Source: Cochlodiniinecator piscidefendens
GTDB lineage: Bacteria > Pseudomonadota > Alphaproteobacteria > Rhodobacterales > Rhodobacteraceae
Direction: 5' to 3'
Length of the DNA stretch: 64,000 nt
Assembly (NCBI RefSeq): GCF_011326755.1
Contig: NZ_JAAOIE010000003.1
Span: 286,804-350,803, forward strand
Positions within the stretch are counted from its first letter, which is position 1. Each line of letters begins with the position of its first letter. The notes under the pieces are model-generated. The model was not told the DNA's origin, made no database searches, and saw nothing but the letters and a program-made list of their open reading frames with translations. Made by a program: the position numbers and the translations under genes. This document shows, one piece after another, positions 47,711 through 57,231 of this stretch.

Positions 47711-48964
47711 TCAAGCTGCGTTTTCTGCGGCTAAGTTGATTTCGTGAACAGAGCCCGCAAGTTTGAGAATTTCTTTGCGAAGTGGTGATTTTGCGGCGCC
47801 GCTGGCCAATGGAAGGCCCTGGTCGCAGGCTTGTGCAATAGGCTTGCCACCGTCTGGAAGCAGTAGTTCGATTTTAATATCCAAGCTTTCGGCAAGACGT
47901 TTTACACGTGCTTTCCCAGAAAGATCCGTGAATTTTGGCGCTCGGTTCAGCGCGAACCGCAACTTTTCAACCGGTAGCTCTTCGGACTTCAAGGCGCGGA
48001 TCATGCGAAGTGTATTCTGGGCAGAACGCATGTCTAATTCCATGGTGGAAAAATAAACATGGCTTTCTTCGAGAACGGTCTCGGTCCAGCTCACCAGCGT
48101 TGATGGCATGTCGATAACGACGTAGTCAAAATTTGTTCGCGCCACTTCGATTATGCGTTGGACGTCTTCGGGTCCGATCAAATCAAGCGGCAAGATATCT
48201 GACGGTGCCGTTAGAACATGCAGTACTTCGTTGTATGACAAAAGCGCCTGACAAAAGCTGTCGCTGTCCATCGACTCTGTATCTGAGAGCAATTCAAACA
48301 CGGCCTCACGACGCGGCAAATCCAGATAGGTCGCGACTTCGCCGAACTGCAAATCCAGATCAAGCAAACAAACGCGAGGCGGATTGGCTTTGTCGATGTT
48401 GGACAATTCCCACGCCAAATTCACGGCAAGAGTCGTCGAACCCGTACCGCCTGCTAAACCATGTACCGGAAGAACAACGCCGTCGCGATCACCCTTTGCT
48501 TTGATCTTGGTACGCATTTCTGTTGGTAGCTCTGGCTCTTCATAAGCCTGCTCAGGTGGCTGACGCATTTTATCAATGAGCGAACCGAGTTCCCCGTCCG
48601 GAAGCGGATAGGGGAGAAATTCTTCGACGCCGCCTTTCATAAGGCGATGGAGCATAGATGGGCTGATGTCATCGGTAACAAGGATCAATTTGACGCCAGC
48701 ATCGTTGGCCTTAGTCACGATGGACAAAATGAGGTCCAACTCTGCTTCATCTTCATCAGCAAGGGCTAGAACGAGAAACTCCAGCGACTTTGCATCGGGT
48801 TGGTCAAGGAATGCAATAGTATCCTCAAAACCGAGATCGCCCCATGTTTCGCCTAGTTTTGTTTCCATATCGTCTATAAGCAAATCGAAATCTTGAATGT
48901 CTTTCGAAACTGTACAAGCCACAATTGGTGCGGGCTCTATATGAAGTGCTGCCTCAGCTGACAT
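47711..48964 (-). CDS. cpaE: Pilus assembly protein CpaE
   Basis: A 417-residue ParA/MinD-like protein needed for tad pilus localisation and assembly. The frame is open to 49102, but AAGG stands before the ATG at 48964. Residues 1-130 are a receiver-like domain. The P-loop region reads HGLAGGTGSTTLAVNLAWEL, lacking both lysines of the canonical MinD KGGxGKTT motif. A later CLLDLDLQFG and YVVIDMPSTL give the Walker A'/B-like Asp residues. Residues 375-395 resemble the CpaE C-terminal membrane-targeting part. Reduced ATPase activity is possible but inferred. Confidence 0.92.
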   Translation of the reverse strand: MSAEAALHIEPAPIVACTVSKDIQDFDLLIDDMETKLGETWGDLGFEDTIAFLDQPDAKSLEFLVLALADEDEAELDLILSIVTKANDAGVKLILVTDDISPSMLHRLMKGGVEEFLPYPLPDGELGSLIDKMRQPPEQAYEEPELPTEMRTKIKAKGDRDGVVLPVHGLAGGTGSTTLAVNLAWELSNIDKANPPRVCLLDLDLQFGEVATYLDLPRREAVFELLSDTESMDSDSFCQALLSYNEVLHVLTAPSDILPLDLIGPEDVQRIIEVARTNFDYVVIDMPSTLVSWTETVLEESHVYFSTMELDMRSAQNTLRMIRALKSEELPVEKLRFALNRAPKFTDLSGKARVKRLAESLDIKIELLLPDGGKPIAQACDQGLPLASGAAKSPLRKEILKLAGSVHEINLAAENAA

Positions 48965-49240
48965 TGCCTTGTTCCTTTTCTGCGCTCGTGACCGCGTTTT
49001 GGTCTGCCAAATGTACGTCTGCCCTTTGGGGCTATTACGCGACTCACTTTGCGCGCTTTTTGTTTCTATGCAGATGAAATTGCCCCTGAATGTTGGCAAC
49101 ATTAGGGCTAAAAAAACGTAATTGTTCGGCTATTGTCGCAAAGTTCGAAATAGTGTGCGTTGCTAATTGTGCGTATATTGGGGTTAATTGCACTGAAAAT
49201 ACTGAATTGTTTTCAATTTTTGTCGTGAGAGCATGGCAAA

Positions 49241-49270
49241 AAAAAGGCGGCTAAAACAGCCGCCTTTTTT
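49241..49270 (-). terminator. Bidirectional-looking terminator after the ompA-like gene
   Basis: GGCGGCT pairs with AGCCGCC around AAAAC, with A-run on one side and T-run on the other. On the minus strand it ends the cpaC-ompA transcript, leaving cpaE onward to begin from a promoter in 48965-49240. Confidence 0.85.
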
Positions 49271-49290
49271 GAATTGCATAGGGCACGGTA

Positions 49291-49965
49291 CTACTCAGAG
49301 CTACCTTCACCGTCGCCTGATCCTTGTGATCCGCCGCGTTCTATTGGATGGGCCACAGTGGCGCTTTCCACATATTCGCGGTAGATAACGCGGGCGTAAT
49401 TGCCGTCCATAATTGTTTGATTGCTTTGTACAAAGCCCGAAACCTGAGTTTCTGTCCGACGATTGCGACGTTCCGGACCCTGAGTGTTGATGAGCGGTTC
49501 GGATTCACCGAGCGAAGAGACAGCCTCTAACCGCGAACGATCAATGCCCTGGGTCGCCAAGAATGCAACAACAGCCCGCGCACGACGCAACCCCAGACGA
49601 CGATTATAGCTGTCGCTACCTACAAGATCGGTGTGGCCAAAGACACGGAATGTGATTTCAGGAAATTGGCGAATCCATTCAGCTTGCTGCATCAAGACTT
49701 GACGTGCACCATCGTCCAGTTGCGCTGAGTTGAACTCAAAGTTTACGGTCGGTGTGACCTCTCCAGCGAAACGTTGCGCGAGGCTGATTGCATAAGAGCG
49801 CTGCCCTGATTGAATAAGCACATTATTCATTGTGGCATTGCCAAAATCGGCACTGTTGATGGCTCCGCCGGACTCACCAGTGAAAAAGGCAAACGGATCG
49901 TCAGAACACCCAGCAACGGCGATGCTTGCGGTTAAGGCAAGCGCATATGTCATGCGTTTGGTCAT
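49291..49965 (-). CDS. OmpA-family lipoprotein of the tad locus
   Basis: A 224-residue lipoprotein with lipobox VAGC near residue 20 and an OmpA-like peptidoglycan-binding domain: VNFEFNSAQLDDGAR, VFGHTDLVGSDSYNRRLGLRRARAV, and GESEPL. The typical NxxLSxxRA box reads NRRLGLRRA. It follows cpaC by three bases. The acidic/Gly-rich tail after residue 205 is unusual. It may anchor the secretin to the cell wall. Confidence 0.88.
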   Translation of the reverse strand: MTKRMTYALALTASIAVAGCSDDPFAFFTGESGGAINSADFGNATMNNVLIQSGQRSYAISLAQRFAGEVTPTVNFEFNSAQLDDGARQVLMQQAEWIRQFPEITFRVFGHTDLVGSDSYNRRLGLRRARAVVAFLATQGIDRSRLEAVSSLGESEPLINTQGPERRNRRTETQVSGFVQSNQTIMDGNYARVIYREYVESATVAHPIERGGSQGSGDGEGSSE

Positions 49966-49968
49966 GGC

Positions 49969-51384
49969 TTACTCCAATACATAACCGTAAGAGCCACTGA
50001 AATCTTGACGTGATACTTCGCCAATTCCGCCATCTTGGGTGCGTCCTTCGACGCGACCGTTCAAGAAAAACTCGCGCTCACTTGGGAGACGGACACGATC
50101 CGTTGGAAGCGCCAGCGCTTCGCCACGTGTTGGTGTCACGAGATGGGCGGTAACAATGATAACAAGTTCTGATTGTTCGCGTGCGTAGTCCGCACTGCGA
50201 AACAGTGCGCCTAGAATTGGAATTTCACCTAACCAAGGTACCTGTGTGTTGTTGTTGCGGAAATCGTCTTGCAACATGCCCGCAATTGCAAAGCTTTCTC
50301 CATCGCGCAGTTCAACAGTTGTTTCGGCTTCGCGACGACGAAAACCGGCAACAGTTAAACCACCAGCGGAAAAGCTCACGGTTGGATCAATGCTGCTCAC
50401 AGATGAGGACAAAACAAGGTTGATAACATTATCATCCAACACACGTGGCGTGAACATAAGTTCTACACCGAAGGGTTTGAATTCAATTGTGATACCATCG
50501 TCATCTTGACCCACTGGGACAGGGTATTCGCCGCCAGCCAAGAAATGCGCTGATTGTCCTGAGAGGGCGGTAAGGTTGGGTTCTGCCAATGTCCGAACCA
50601 CTCCGCGCGATTCCAGAGCTTCTAGCAAAACAGACAATTGTGTGCTGCCAATGCCAAGAGTGAAGCCCAACTGACCCACGGCGTTTTGAATGCCGCGATT
50701 GACAAGAGAGTTGGCCGAGCCAAAAGCTTGACCCGGTTGGATGGCGGTGCTGCCTAAACCAAGTGTTCCGGCGGCGTCAGTTCCGCTATTGATAACGCCC
50801 AGACCACCAGCAAGCTGCCTTGAAACAGAACGCTGCATTTCTGCAAAACGAACCTGAAGCATGACTTGCTGTGTTCCTCCAACACCCATTAGGTTTGAAA
50901 CGCGTTCAGGTGCGTAACGTTCAGCCAGCTCCAATGCGCGTTCTAGACGTCCGATGCTTGAAACGGTTCCAGATAGGACAATCCCATCGTTTGCCGTGCG
51001 CACTTCGATAGGTTCACCCGGTAAAATTTGCTGAAGACGCTCTTTGAATTCAGCAATGTCTGGGGTGACGTGCACTTCGACATTGGTGATTAAGCGGCCA
51101 TCGCCCCCCAATAGGGTTAATGTAGTGCGGCCCGGAACTTTACCAAGAACATAGATGGTTCTGTCGGATAGAGTCGAAATATCGGCGATAGATGGGTTTG
51201 CAATTGATAATTCCGCAAAGGGTACATCGCTTTCGACGACCACTGCACGGTTCATCGGTACATTAAGCGCACTCGACGCAGACCCAGACATCACAGACAA
51301 CGTCTCAGCAATACTGCTTGAAACGCCTGCAACTAAGACAGCCAACCCTAATAGGGCGGCCATAAATGACTTCTTATATTTCAT
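49969..51384 (-). CDS. cpaC: Tad outer-membrane secretin CpaC/RcpA
   Basis: A 471-residue secretin with signal peptide (about 1-26, ending SIAE). N-terminal pilus-assembly domain (VVESDVPFAELSIANPSIADI, LGKVPGRTTLTLLG) and a BON-like stretch precede the secretin core. The core holds VMLQVRFAEMQRSVSRQL, TALSGQSAHFLAGGEYPVPV and the C-terminal VPWLGEIPILGALFRS. GGAG and AGGA precede the ATG at 51384. It is the first recognisable tad gene here. Its usual upstream neighbour cpaB is absent from the window. Confidence 0.95.
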   Translation of the reverse strand: MKYKKSFMAALLGLAVLVAGVSSSIAETLSVMSGSASSALNVPMNRAVVVESDVPFAELSIANPSIADISTLSDRTIYVLGKVPGRTTLTLLGGDGRLITNVEVHVTPDIAEFKERLQQILPGEPIEVRTANDGIVLSGTVSSIGRLERALELAERYAPERVSNLMGVGGTQQVMLQVRFAEMQRSVSRQLAGGLGVINSGTDAAGTLGLGSTAIQPGQAFGSANSLVNRGIQNAVGQLGFTLGIGSTQLSVLLEALESRGVVRTLAEPNLTALSGQSAHFLAGGEYPVPVGQDDDGITIEFKPFGVELMFTPRVLDDNVINLVLSSSVSSIDPTVSFSAGGLTVAGFRRREAETTVELRDGESFAIAGMLQDDFRNNNTQVPWLGEIPILGALFRSADYAREQSELVIIVTAHLVTPTRGEALALPTDRVRLPSEREFFLNGRVEGRTQDGGIGEVSRQDFSGSYGYVLE

Positions 51385-51626
51385 GTGATCCTGCCTCTCC
51401 GATCACTTCAATTTTGTCGGGTCTTTTGCCCAATTGCGTCAGAGCATGACCGAAATTCAATTTTATTGCAAGAATCAAAGATTTGCGGGGCGTTGTATAT
51501 GTAGCGCCAGAGCAACGACGCTACACTTAGCCGGATAATGGGAAGGAAGGGCAATATGAAGTAGGTATAAGGGCTGGGAGAAAACCGCGTGGAGTCCCTC
51601 TGATATGAGAGACCAGACATTAATAG
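51385..51626. other. Junction between tad operon and mobile element
   Basis: About 240 bp of promoter-like, AT-rich sequence upstream of cpaC. The left boundary of the mobile element must lie here or near 51600, where a truncated reading frame begins. I see no att-type direct repeat with a partner inside the window. Confidence 0.5.
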
Positions 51627-51824
51627 TTTATTGAGAAAGTATCTGGTGCACTTGCGGAAGATTCCGTAGAACCCATTGACCCAAATGCTCTGCTTGAAAA
51701 TCTAGAGGATTGGGAACGGTATTTACAGTCCGATCCTGAAGTTGCCCACAAGTTACGAGCTTTGGATCAGGCGGCGGCACCTACTACGGCCAAGGGTCCT
51801 AAGTTGCGAGGGCCACGCCCATGA
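51627..51824 (+). pseudogene. 5'-truncated reading frame upstream of mobC
   Basis: An open frame of 65 codons preceded by TAG at 51624 with no ATG, GTG or TTG near its 5' end. It encodes a hydrophilic C-terminal-looking peptide containing PIDPNALLENLEDWERYLQS and DPEVAHKLRALDQAAAP. The stop TGA overlaps the mobC ATG (ATGA), the coupling expected of a genuine upstream gene. The start was probably lost at the element boundary, or it uses a rare ATT start. The family is not recognised. Confidence 0.5.
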
Positions 51825-52177
51825 GCCGTCTCGCACCGTTTTCATTGCGCCTGACCTCAGAGGAACGCTCTCAGCTTGAAACTCAGGCTGGGGCGATGCC
51901 GCTGTCCTCGTATATTAAATCCGTGGTTTTTGCCGCTGAAGCTCCCAAATATCGGAAGCGGCGCAAACCACCTGTTGCGGAGCAACAGTTATTGGCCGAG
52001 GTGTTGGCTCGTTTGGGCCAAACACGACAGGCCAACAACCTCAATCAGATCGCCAAACATCTGAACCAAGGCACGTTGATCGTCGACCCTGAACTGGAAG
52101 AAGACCTCAAACGTGCCGTGGCTGAAGTGGCGTGGATGCGGGTGACCTTGATGGAAGCCTTGGGGGTAAAATCATGA
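51821..52177 (+). CDS. mobC: MobC-like relaxosome accessory protein
   Basis: A 118-residue protein of the MobC family, which melts or bends oriT DNA for relaxase nicking. Diagnostic parts are FSLRLTSEERSQLETQA, LSSYIKSVVFAAE and ANNLNQIAKHLNQGTL. It starts within the stop of the truncated frame and ends with a four-base overlap with the relaxase gene (ATGA). oriT normally lies upstream or beside this gene, but I cannot define it here. Confidence 0.88.
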   Translation: MSRLAPFSLRLTSEERSQLETQAGAMPLSSYIKSVVFAAEAPKYRKRRKPPVAEQQLLAEVLARLGQTRQANNLNQIAKHLNQGTLIVDPELEEDLKRAVAEVAWMRVTLMEALGVKS

Positions 52178-53442
52178 TCCTCAAAGGCTCTCAACGCTCT
52201 GGTGCAAAGGCATTGGCTGACCATCTGATGAATGATCGTGACAATGATCATGTGTCATGCTTAGAGTTGCGTGATTTTTCATCTGATCAACTTCATGGTG
52301 CGCTCAATGAGATGCACGCAATTTCCAAGGCCACCCAATGTAAGCAATTTATGTTCTCCCTCAGTTTGAACCCACCAACAGATCACATCGCCACCGAACA
52401 GGACTTCCTTGAGGCAGCAGACCGCGCAGAACAACATCTGGGACTGAGTGATCAGCCCCGCGCAATTGTCATGCATGAGAAAGAAGGTCGTCGCCATGCG
52501 CATGTGGTGTGGTCGCGTATCAACGCTGATGAGATGAAGGCAATCAATCTGCCCCATTTCAAAAACAAGTTACGGGATTTGTCGCGTGATCTGTTTCTGG
52601 ATCATGGATGGGTGTTGCCCGATGGGCTTGCCACCTACGGCAACAAATCACCTTTGAACTTCACCCTCGAAGAATGGCAGCAGGCCAAACGCCAAGGTCT
52701 TGACCCACGTGAGATCAAACAGGCATTCCAGCAAGCATGGGAACGGTGCGACAGTCAGATCGGTTTCAAGAATGCACTCGAAGATCGCGGCTATTTCCTC
52801 GCCCGTGGTGATCGCCGTGGATTTGTTGCCTTGGATGTCGATGGCAATGTTCATTCGATTGCCAAATGGACAGGTCTCAAAACCAAGGATGTGAAGGCAA
52901 AACTGGGTTCGCCTGACAACCTACCATCCGTGGATGAAACCCAATCCAACATTCGATCCAAAATCACGGATCAGATGCGCGGCTATATCGGTCAGATCAA
53001 CGACCGCCAAAATAGCGATCTTGATCCGCTGCGCGACAAGTTGCGGGACATGAACACGGCACACCGTGACGAACGGCAGATGCTCAAGGACGGCCAAGAC
53101 GCGCGTTGGGCGCAAGAAACCAAGACCCGTTCTGACCGCTTAAACAAAGGTCTGCGTGGCTTGTTTGACCGTCTCACAGGCAAGGGCAAATCCATCCGCC
53201 AGCAAAACGTAATGGACGCTCGCAAGGCTGCAAAACGTGACCAGAAACAACGTGACTTCATGGTCGTCGAACAAATCAAGGAGCGACGAGCATTGCAGCG
53301 AGAGTTCCAGAAGCTCCGACGCAAACACATGAAGGAACGCAGCCTGATCGCTCAGAAAGCCAGACAGGCGCTCAAGGTCAATAAATCACAATCACACCAA
53401 TTCGAACGGTCCCGCAATCGTGGACCTGATCTTTCAATTTAA
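52174..53442 (+). CDS. Relaxase/mobilization nuclease, MobA/VirD2 type
   Basis: A 422-residue conjugative relaxase. The catalytic metal triad region is seen as His101-Glu-Lys and His108-Ala-His110 in HEKEGRRHAHVVW, motif III of the family. The nicking Tyr in the N-terminal 40 residues is not clear. The C-terminal half (about 270-422) is a Lys/Arg-rich coiled coil. The ATG at 52174 overlaps the mobC stop. The coupling protein follows after 17 bp. Confidence 0.9.
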   Translation: MILKGSQRSGAKALADHLMNDRDNDHVSCLELRDFSSDQLHGALNEMHAISKATQCKQFMFSLSLNPPTDHIATEQDFLEAADRAEQHLGLSDQPRAIVMHEKEGRRHAHVVWSRINADEMKAINLPHFKNKLRDLSRDLFLDHGWVLPDGLATYGNKSPLNFTLEEWQQAKRQGLDPREIKQAFQQAWERCDSQIGFKNALEDRGYFLARGDRRGFVALDVDGNVHSIAKWTGLKTKDVKAKLGSPDNLPSVDETQSNIRSKITDQMRGYIGQINDRQNSDLDPLRDKLRDMNTAHRDERQMLKDGQDARWAQETKTRSDRLNKGLRGLFDRLTGKGKSIRQQNVMDARKAAKRDQKQRDFMVVEQIKERRALQREFQKLRRKHMKERSLIAQKARQALKVNKSQSHQFERSRNRGPDLSI

Positions 53443-53459
53443 ACATTTCGGGGGAACCT

Positions 53460-55364
53460 ATGTCTCGTCAATATCAAATCTTCTTCGTGTGCGTCGCGTT
53501 GACGTTCGCGCTTTTTCTCATAGCTGATCAGGCGTCGGCACAAAGCTATTTCGGGAATAGCGGTCGTGTTCGGCAACAGGCTCTTGCACTTACTATGATC
53601 AAAGTCGTCTTGGTAAGCATCGTTGTTGGTATAGGCTTTGGGCTGGGTTGGATCATGTCGCCTCATGGTCGCGCGTTCCGACGCTTCGGCCTGTTGATCA
53701 TTGCTGGTTTGGTTGGTCTCGTTGCCATCCTCAACAGTGGGTATCTGGGTTGGTTTGCGGCGTTCGTGTTCGCCGTGTGTGGGTTCTTTGTCGGCATTTC
53801 TTTTTGGTTTAAGACGGTGTTTTCGAACTTTTCCAGAGTGGATAACACATTCGGATCTTCGCGATGGGCCAACATGGATGACATTAAAGATCAAAACCTT
53901 GTCAACGAAGATGGCATTCGATTTGGCAAAGTGATCGGTGAGGAAGATTTCAAATGGGTGTCTTACAATGGGGATCGCCACCTTCTGACCGTTGCCCCGA
54001 CGCGCTCAGGCAAGGGCACCACGCAGATCATCCCTAATCTTCTGACTTATGAAGGCTCGATGCTTGTCATCGACCCCAAGGGCGAAAACGCAATGATCAC
54101 CGCCAAGCAGCGTATGAAGATGGGCCAAGAGGTTCATATCGTCGATCCTTGGGGGGTCGTTGATTTGGATTTAGTGAATGAAGAGGAAGATGCGGAAACG
54201 GATGATGTATTTGTTGTGAGTTCGCAAGGAGATGTCCGTTCGGCTGATGGAGCTTCCGCGTTCAACCCGTTGGATTGGCTGCAAGACGGTGATCCCGACA
54301 TTACCGAGAACGCTATGATCCTCGCGGATGCGTTGATCTTGCCCAATACAAGTAGCGATGCGTTCTGGGATGAGGAAGCCAAAGCACTCCTGCACGGCAT
54401 TATCCTCTATGTTGCAACCGACGCAGCCGAAGATGGGCAACGACACTTGGGGCGCGTGCGTGAGTTGTTGCTGATGGATGGCCAAACGCTCAAAAAGTTC
54501 TTTGAGCACATGCTAAATTCTCAACATCATATTGTTCAAAGCACGGGGGCACGCTGTCTGCAAAAGGAAGAAAAGCTGCTGGCCAATGTTTTTGCCTCGG
54601 CCCAAGCCCATACCCACTTTTTGGATAGTGAGCGCCTGCGAAGCAGCTTGATTTCATCCAGCTTCAAATTCGAAGACCTCAAAACAAAGCCAATCACGAT
54701 CTATCTGGTTCTTCCTGCGGATCGCCTCAACACCTTCAGTCGATGGCTGCGCCTGCTGATCCAGCAAGCCATTACCGTCAACGCCCGCAACATTCAGATC
54801 AAACCGAAAAAACCTGTTTTGTTTGTTTTGGATGAGTTCGCAGCCCTTGGACGTTTGACGATGGTTGAACAGGCTTACGGTCTGATGGCGGGCTTCGGGA
54901 TGCAGCTCTGGGCCATTGTCCAAGACCTGAGCCAACTTGAGCGCATCTATGAAAGTGGTTGGCAATCCTTCATCGCCAATGCTGGCATGGTGAACTATTT
55001 CGGATCATCAGATCAGAAAACGGCTGAGTACTTCTCGGCCCTATGTGGGGAGCAAACGGTGTGGAATTTTAGCTCAGCGGCTGCACGTGCCGTGACCACG
55101 AGTACGGGGCAATCTGGACCATCATCAAGCCATTCGTTTACACAAACTCAAAATCACGCCGTGGCTCAGAGAAAACTGGCATTTCCTGATGAACTGATGC
55201 GAATGCCCCCTGAAACCCAACTGGTATTCGTAGAAAATATGCATCCGATGCTGGCCTATAAAGAAAACTGGTTTGATGACGACGTGTTGAAGAATCTGGG
55301 GGTGAATCTGCACCAATCCGACGAAATTGAAACGCCAGATAGTGAGGAAGCTAGCAATGAGTGA
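53460..55364 (+). CDS. VirD4/TraG-type conjugative coupling protein
   Basis: A 634-residue type IV coupling protein that docks the relaxosome at the secretion channel. N-terminal region has a signal-like helix (about 5-27) and helices near 43-65, 78-92 and 97-118. Walker A is APTRSGKGTT (179-188), followed by LVIDPKGEN. Walker B reads LFVLDEFAALG, with the GLMAGFGMQLWAIVQDLSQL motif of the family. It follows the relaxase by 17 bp. Its end overlaps the next gene. Confidence 0.93.
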   Translation: MSRQYQIFFVCVALTFALFLIADQASAQSYFGNSGRVRQQALALTMIKVVLVSIVVGIGFGLGWIMSPHGRAFRRFGLLIIAGLVGLVAILNSGYLGWFAAFVFAVCGFFVGISFWFKTVFSNFSRVDNTFGSSRWANMDDIKDQNLVNEDGIRFGKVIGEEDFKWVSYNGDRHLLTVAPTRSGKGTTQIIPNLLTYEGSMLVIDPKGENAMITAKQRMKMGQEVHIVDPWGVVDLDLVNEEEDAETDDVFVVSSQGDVRSADGASAFNPLDWLQDGDPDITENAMILADALILPNTSSDAFWDEEAKALLHGIILYVATDAAEDGQRHLGRVRELLLMDGQTLKKFFEHMLNSQHHIVQSTGARCLQKEEKLLANVFASAQAHTHFLDSERLRSSLISSSFKFEDLKTKPITIYLVLPADRLNTFSRWLRLLIQQAITVNARNIQIKPKKPVLFVLDEFAALGRLTMVEQAYGLMAGFGMQLWAIVQDLSQLERIYESGWQSFIANAGMVNYFGSSDQKTAEYFSALCGEQTVWNFSSAAARAVTTSTGQSGPSSSHSFTQTQNHAVAQRKLAFPDELMRMPPETQLVFVENMHPMLAYKENWFDDDVLKNLGVNLHQSDEIETPDSEEASNE

Positions 55365-55860
55365 TCACCCGAAGTCACCTAAAAACCCGTTTAAATTTAA
55401 TGCGCAAACAGAAGAAGAAAGAAAAGCGGACCAGCAAAATAAAGGCCAAGCCATCAACAAAACTGACACCTTGAAATTCACGATTAATGGAACTCAGGGC
55501 GGGCGTGCAAATGTTGTAATCGACACGCAAGATGAACGACTTGAAGCCAGTTTTATCCCTGAAAAAGATCATATGATCTGGTATAGGAAAATCGAAGGCG
55601 GAAACGCAAAGGAAGGCTATTCCTTTGCGTTGACGTTGAAAGACGAGAACTCAAAATTGCTTCTGGAAGATAGCGACATTGAGCAACTCGACTTGTTCAA
55701 AGACAGTGTTCTCGTCGCGCGATTCGATAATGGTTGGGCGGATGATTTAGATCATGAACGGCATCGACCTGAAATTGATAAAATAAAAGAAACATTCCAT
55801 GACCACGAAAGAGAATTTCATTCCATCGCGCCAAAGAAAGATGAGGATAGAGATCGATAA
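55357..55860 (+). CDS. Unknown protein coupled to the coupling-protein gene
   Basis: A 167-residue hydrophilic protein that I do not recognise. The ATG at 55357 overlaps the last eight bases of the VirD4-like gene. The protein has a Lys/Asn-rich N-terminus (1-35), a beta-rich middle (DTLKFTING, RANVVIDTQ, EASFIPEKDHMIWYR) and an acidic/His-rich C-terminus. A conjugation accessory role is a contextual guess. Confidence 0.6.
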   Translation: MSDHPKSPKNPFKFNAQTEEERKADQQNKGQAINKTDTLKFTINGTQGGRANVVIDTQDERLEASFIPEKDHMIWYRKIEGGNAKEGYSFALTLKDENSKLLLEDSDIEQLDLFKDSVLVARFDNGWADDLDHERHRPEIDKIKETFHDHEREFHSIAPKKDEDRDR

Positions 55861-55899
55861 CTATTGAATTTAAGTCAACATTTATGACATAATTTCAAG

Positions 55900-56268
55900 A
55901 TGAACGATACAATAGGACCACAGACTGAAGGGGAAAAATTAATCGGGCGGAAAATTCCAAACTGCTTTGGAACCCGACAGACTGTTGTCCTTCCGAAAAC
56001 AGCGTGGGAGTTTTTAGACTGGCTCGATGAGCAAGGCGAAAACGTCAGGCAGTGGGTCATATCTGTTGACGAAAAGCGCCCCGAAGATCGCACTTTCGAT
56101 GATTATCTTTTGGAACGAGTTTGGGTTTTGTGGTGTGAGAGATATCGTCGCGGAGAATATTGTCCGCCAAATTCACCACCTGAGAACTACGATGAATATC
56201 TCAGGCTACGTGAAGAGCAAGGGCACGATGCCACCGAAACAGAATACGTCGAGCCGATAGTGAACTAG
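55900..56268 (+). CDS. Small protein with possible ribbon-helix-helix fold
   Basis: A 122-residue protein. Residues 19-75 (NCFGTRQTVVLPKTAWEFLDWLDEQGENVRQWV) weakly resemble ribbon-helix-helix-type DNA-binding proteins in pattern: a short strand followed by two helices. It is rich in Trp, Asp and Glu. The resemblance is by eye. It lies 39 bp after the previous gene and 72 bp before the next. Confidence 0.45.
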   Translation: MNDTIGPQTEGEKLIGRKIPNCFGTRQTVVLPKTAWEFLDWLDEQGENVRQWVISVDEKRPEDRTFDDYLLERVWVLWCERYRRGEYCPPNSPPENYDEYLRLREEQGHDATETEYVEPIVN

Positions 56269-56340
56269 ATCTGTACGGAACGAATTCGGTGGAGTTTCGA
56301 TGCATGCAGACCGCCATAGCGAAAACGAGAATGCAGTTTT

Positions 56341-57231
56341 ATGAACTCAATTGTTACGACCAAAATTCTGTCACAGACACATCAGTTCGCGGATCGCGAA
56401 TGGCACTACGACTTTCGAGTGCTGTTCGACGAGTTTGAAGAGGTCAAAATCAAAAAAAATGTAGCTGGCCTGTCTCAGCGATATTCAAAAATTACGAAAG
56501 ACTGGGATTCCGAGCGAAATTCGGAATGGATATGTCGTGTTTATCTCTCAGCAAAAATGATCCTCAGCGCGACCCTGCAACTAGAGTCATTGCTCCACGC
56601 GAAGCAGCAGAATTTACGGATAGTCGCACCATATCTGGAGTACTATACATTTTTGGCGTTAGTTCGAGCAGTCGTCTACACGTTGCCAGAAATAGACTGG
56701 AACGATGGCCAACTTGCCGCGATTTCTCATACTAAGGCCGTCAACTTGGCTTACGATGAGATGGCCAAATACGATAAGAAAAAATCAAGTGACCTCAAGC
56801 GCCTGACGCTTGATTTGAAAGCGAACAGAGAGCTGATTTCTTATTGTTCCCCGTCATCTGGTGATGGAGACCTCATTGCGCATGATGATATTGTACCGAC
56901 GGCCACATTGTTGGCAGAACTTGCGCAAATGAACTCGGAACTATTAGAGCGCTCCATACAAAAAAACGCAAAGGAGGAAGATTGCGTTTTTCTCCCTCGG
57001 TATGCGAGGCAGTTGTCAGACTTAACTATCGAGGGTCGTAACTTCTTTGATCGAGAAGACCGATATAGGCTGGGCTATTTGATGCGGAAATATCCTCTGC
57101 CTCCGAATATCTTACATGTCATGACCGAGGGGCATGTTGAAGACTACTTTGGAGCGTGGTGTGCCGATGAAGATGATCCTGATGTGTTCGATCCTGACAG
57201 CGATTGGCGGCTTATCTTTAATGTTCCCTGA
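56341..57231 (+). CDS. Unknown cargo protein
   Basis: A 296-residue protein that I do not recognise. It is mostly alpha-helical by composition, with an acidic C-terminus (ADEDDPDVFDPDSDW). No membrane segment, metal motif or nuclease motif is apparent. Its stop codon abuts the stop of the convergent resolvase gene (57232) with no gap. Confidence 0.55.
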   Translation: MNSIVTTKILSQTHQFADREWHYDFRVLFDEFEEVKIKKNVAGLSQRYSKITKDWDSERNSEWICRVYLSAKMILSATLQLESLLHAKQQNLRIVAPYLEYYTFLALVRAVVYTLPEIDWNDGQLAAISHTKAVNLAYDEMAKYDKKKSSDLKRLTLDLKANRELISYCSPSSGDGDLIAHDDIVPTATLLAELAQMNSELLERSIQKNAKEEDCVFLPRYARQLSDLTIEGRNFFDREDRYRLGYLMRKYPLPPNILHVMTEGHVEDYFGAWCADEDDPDVFDPDSDWRLIFNVP

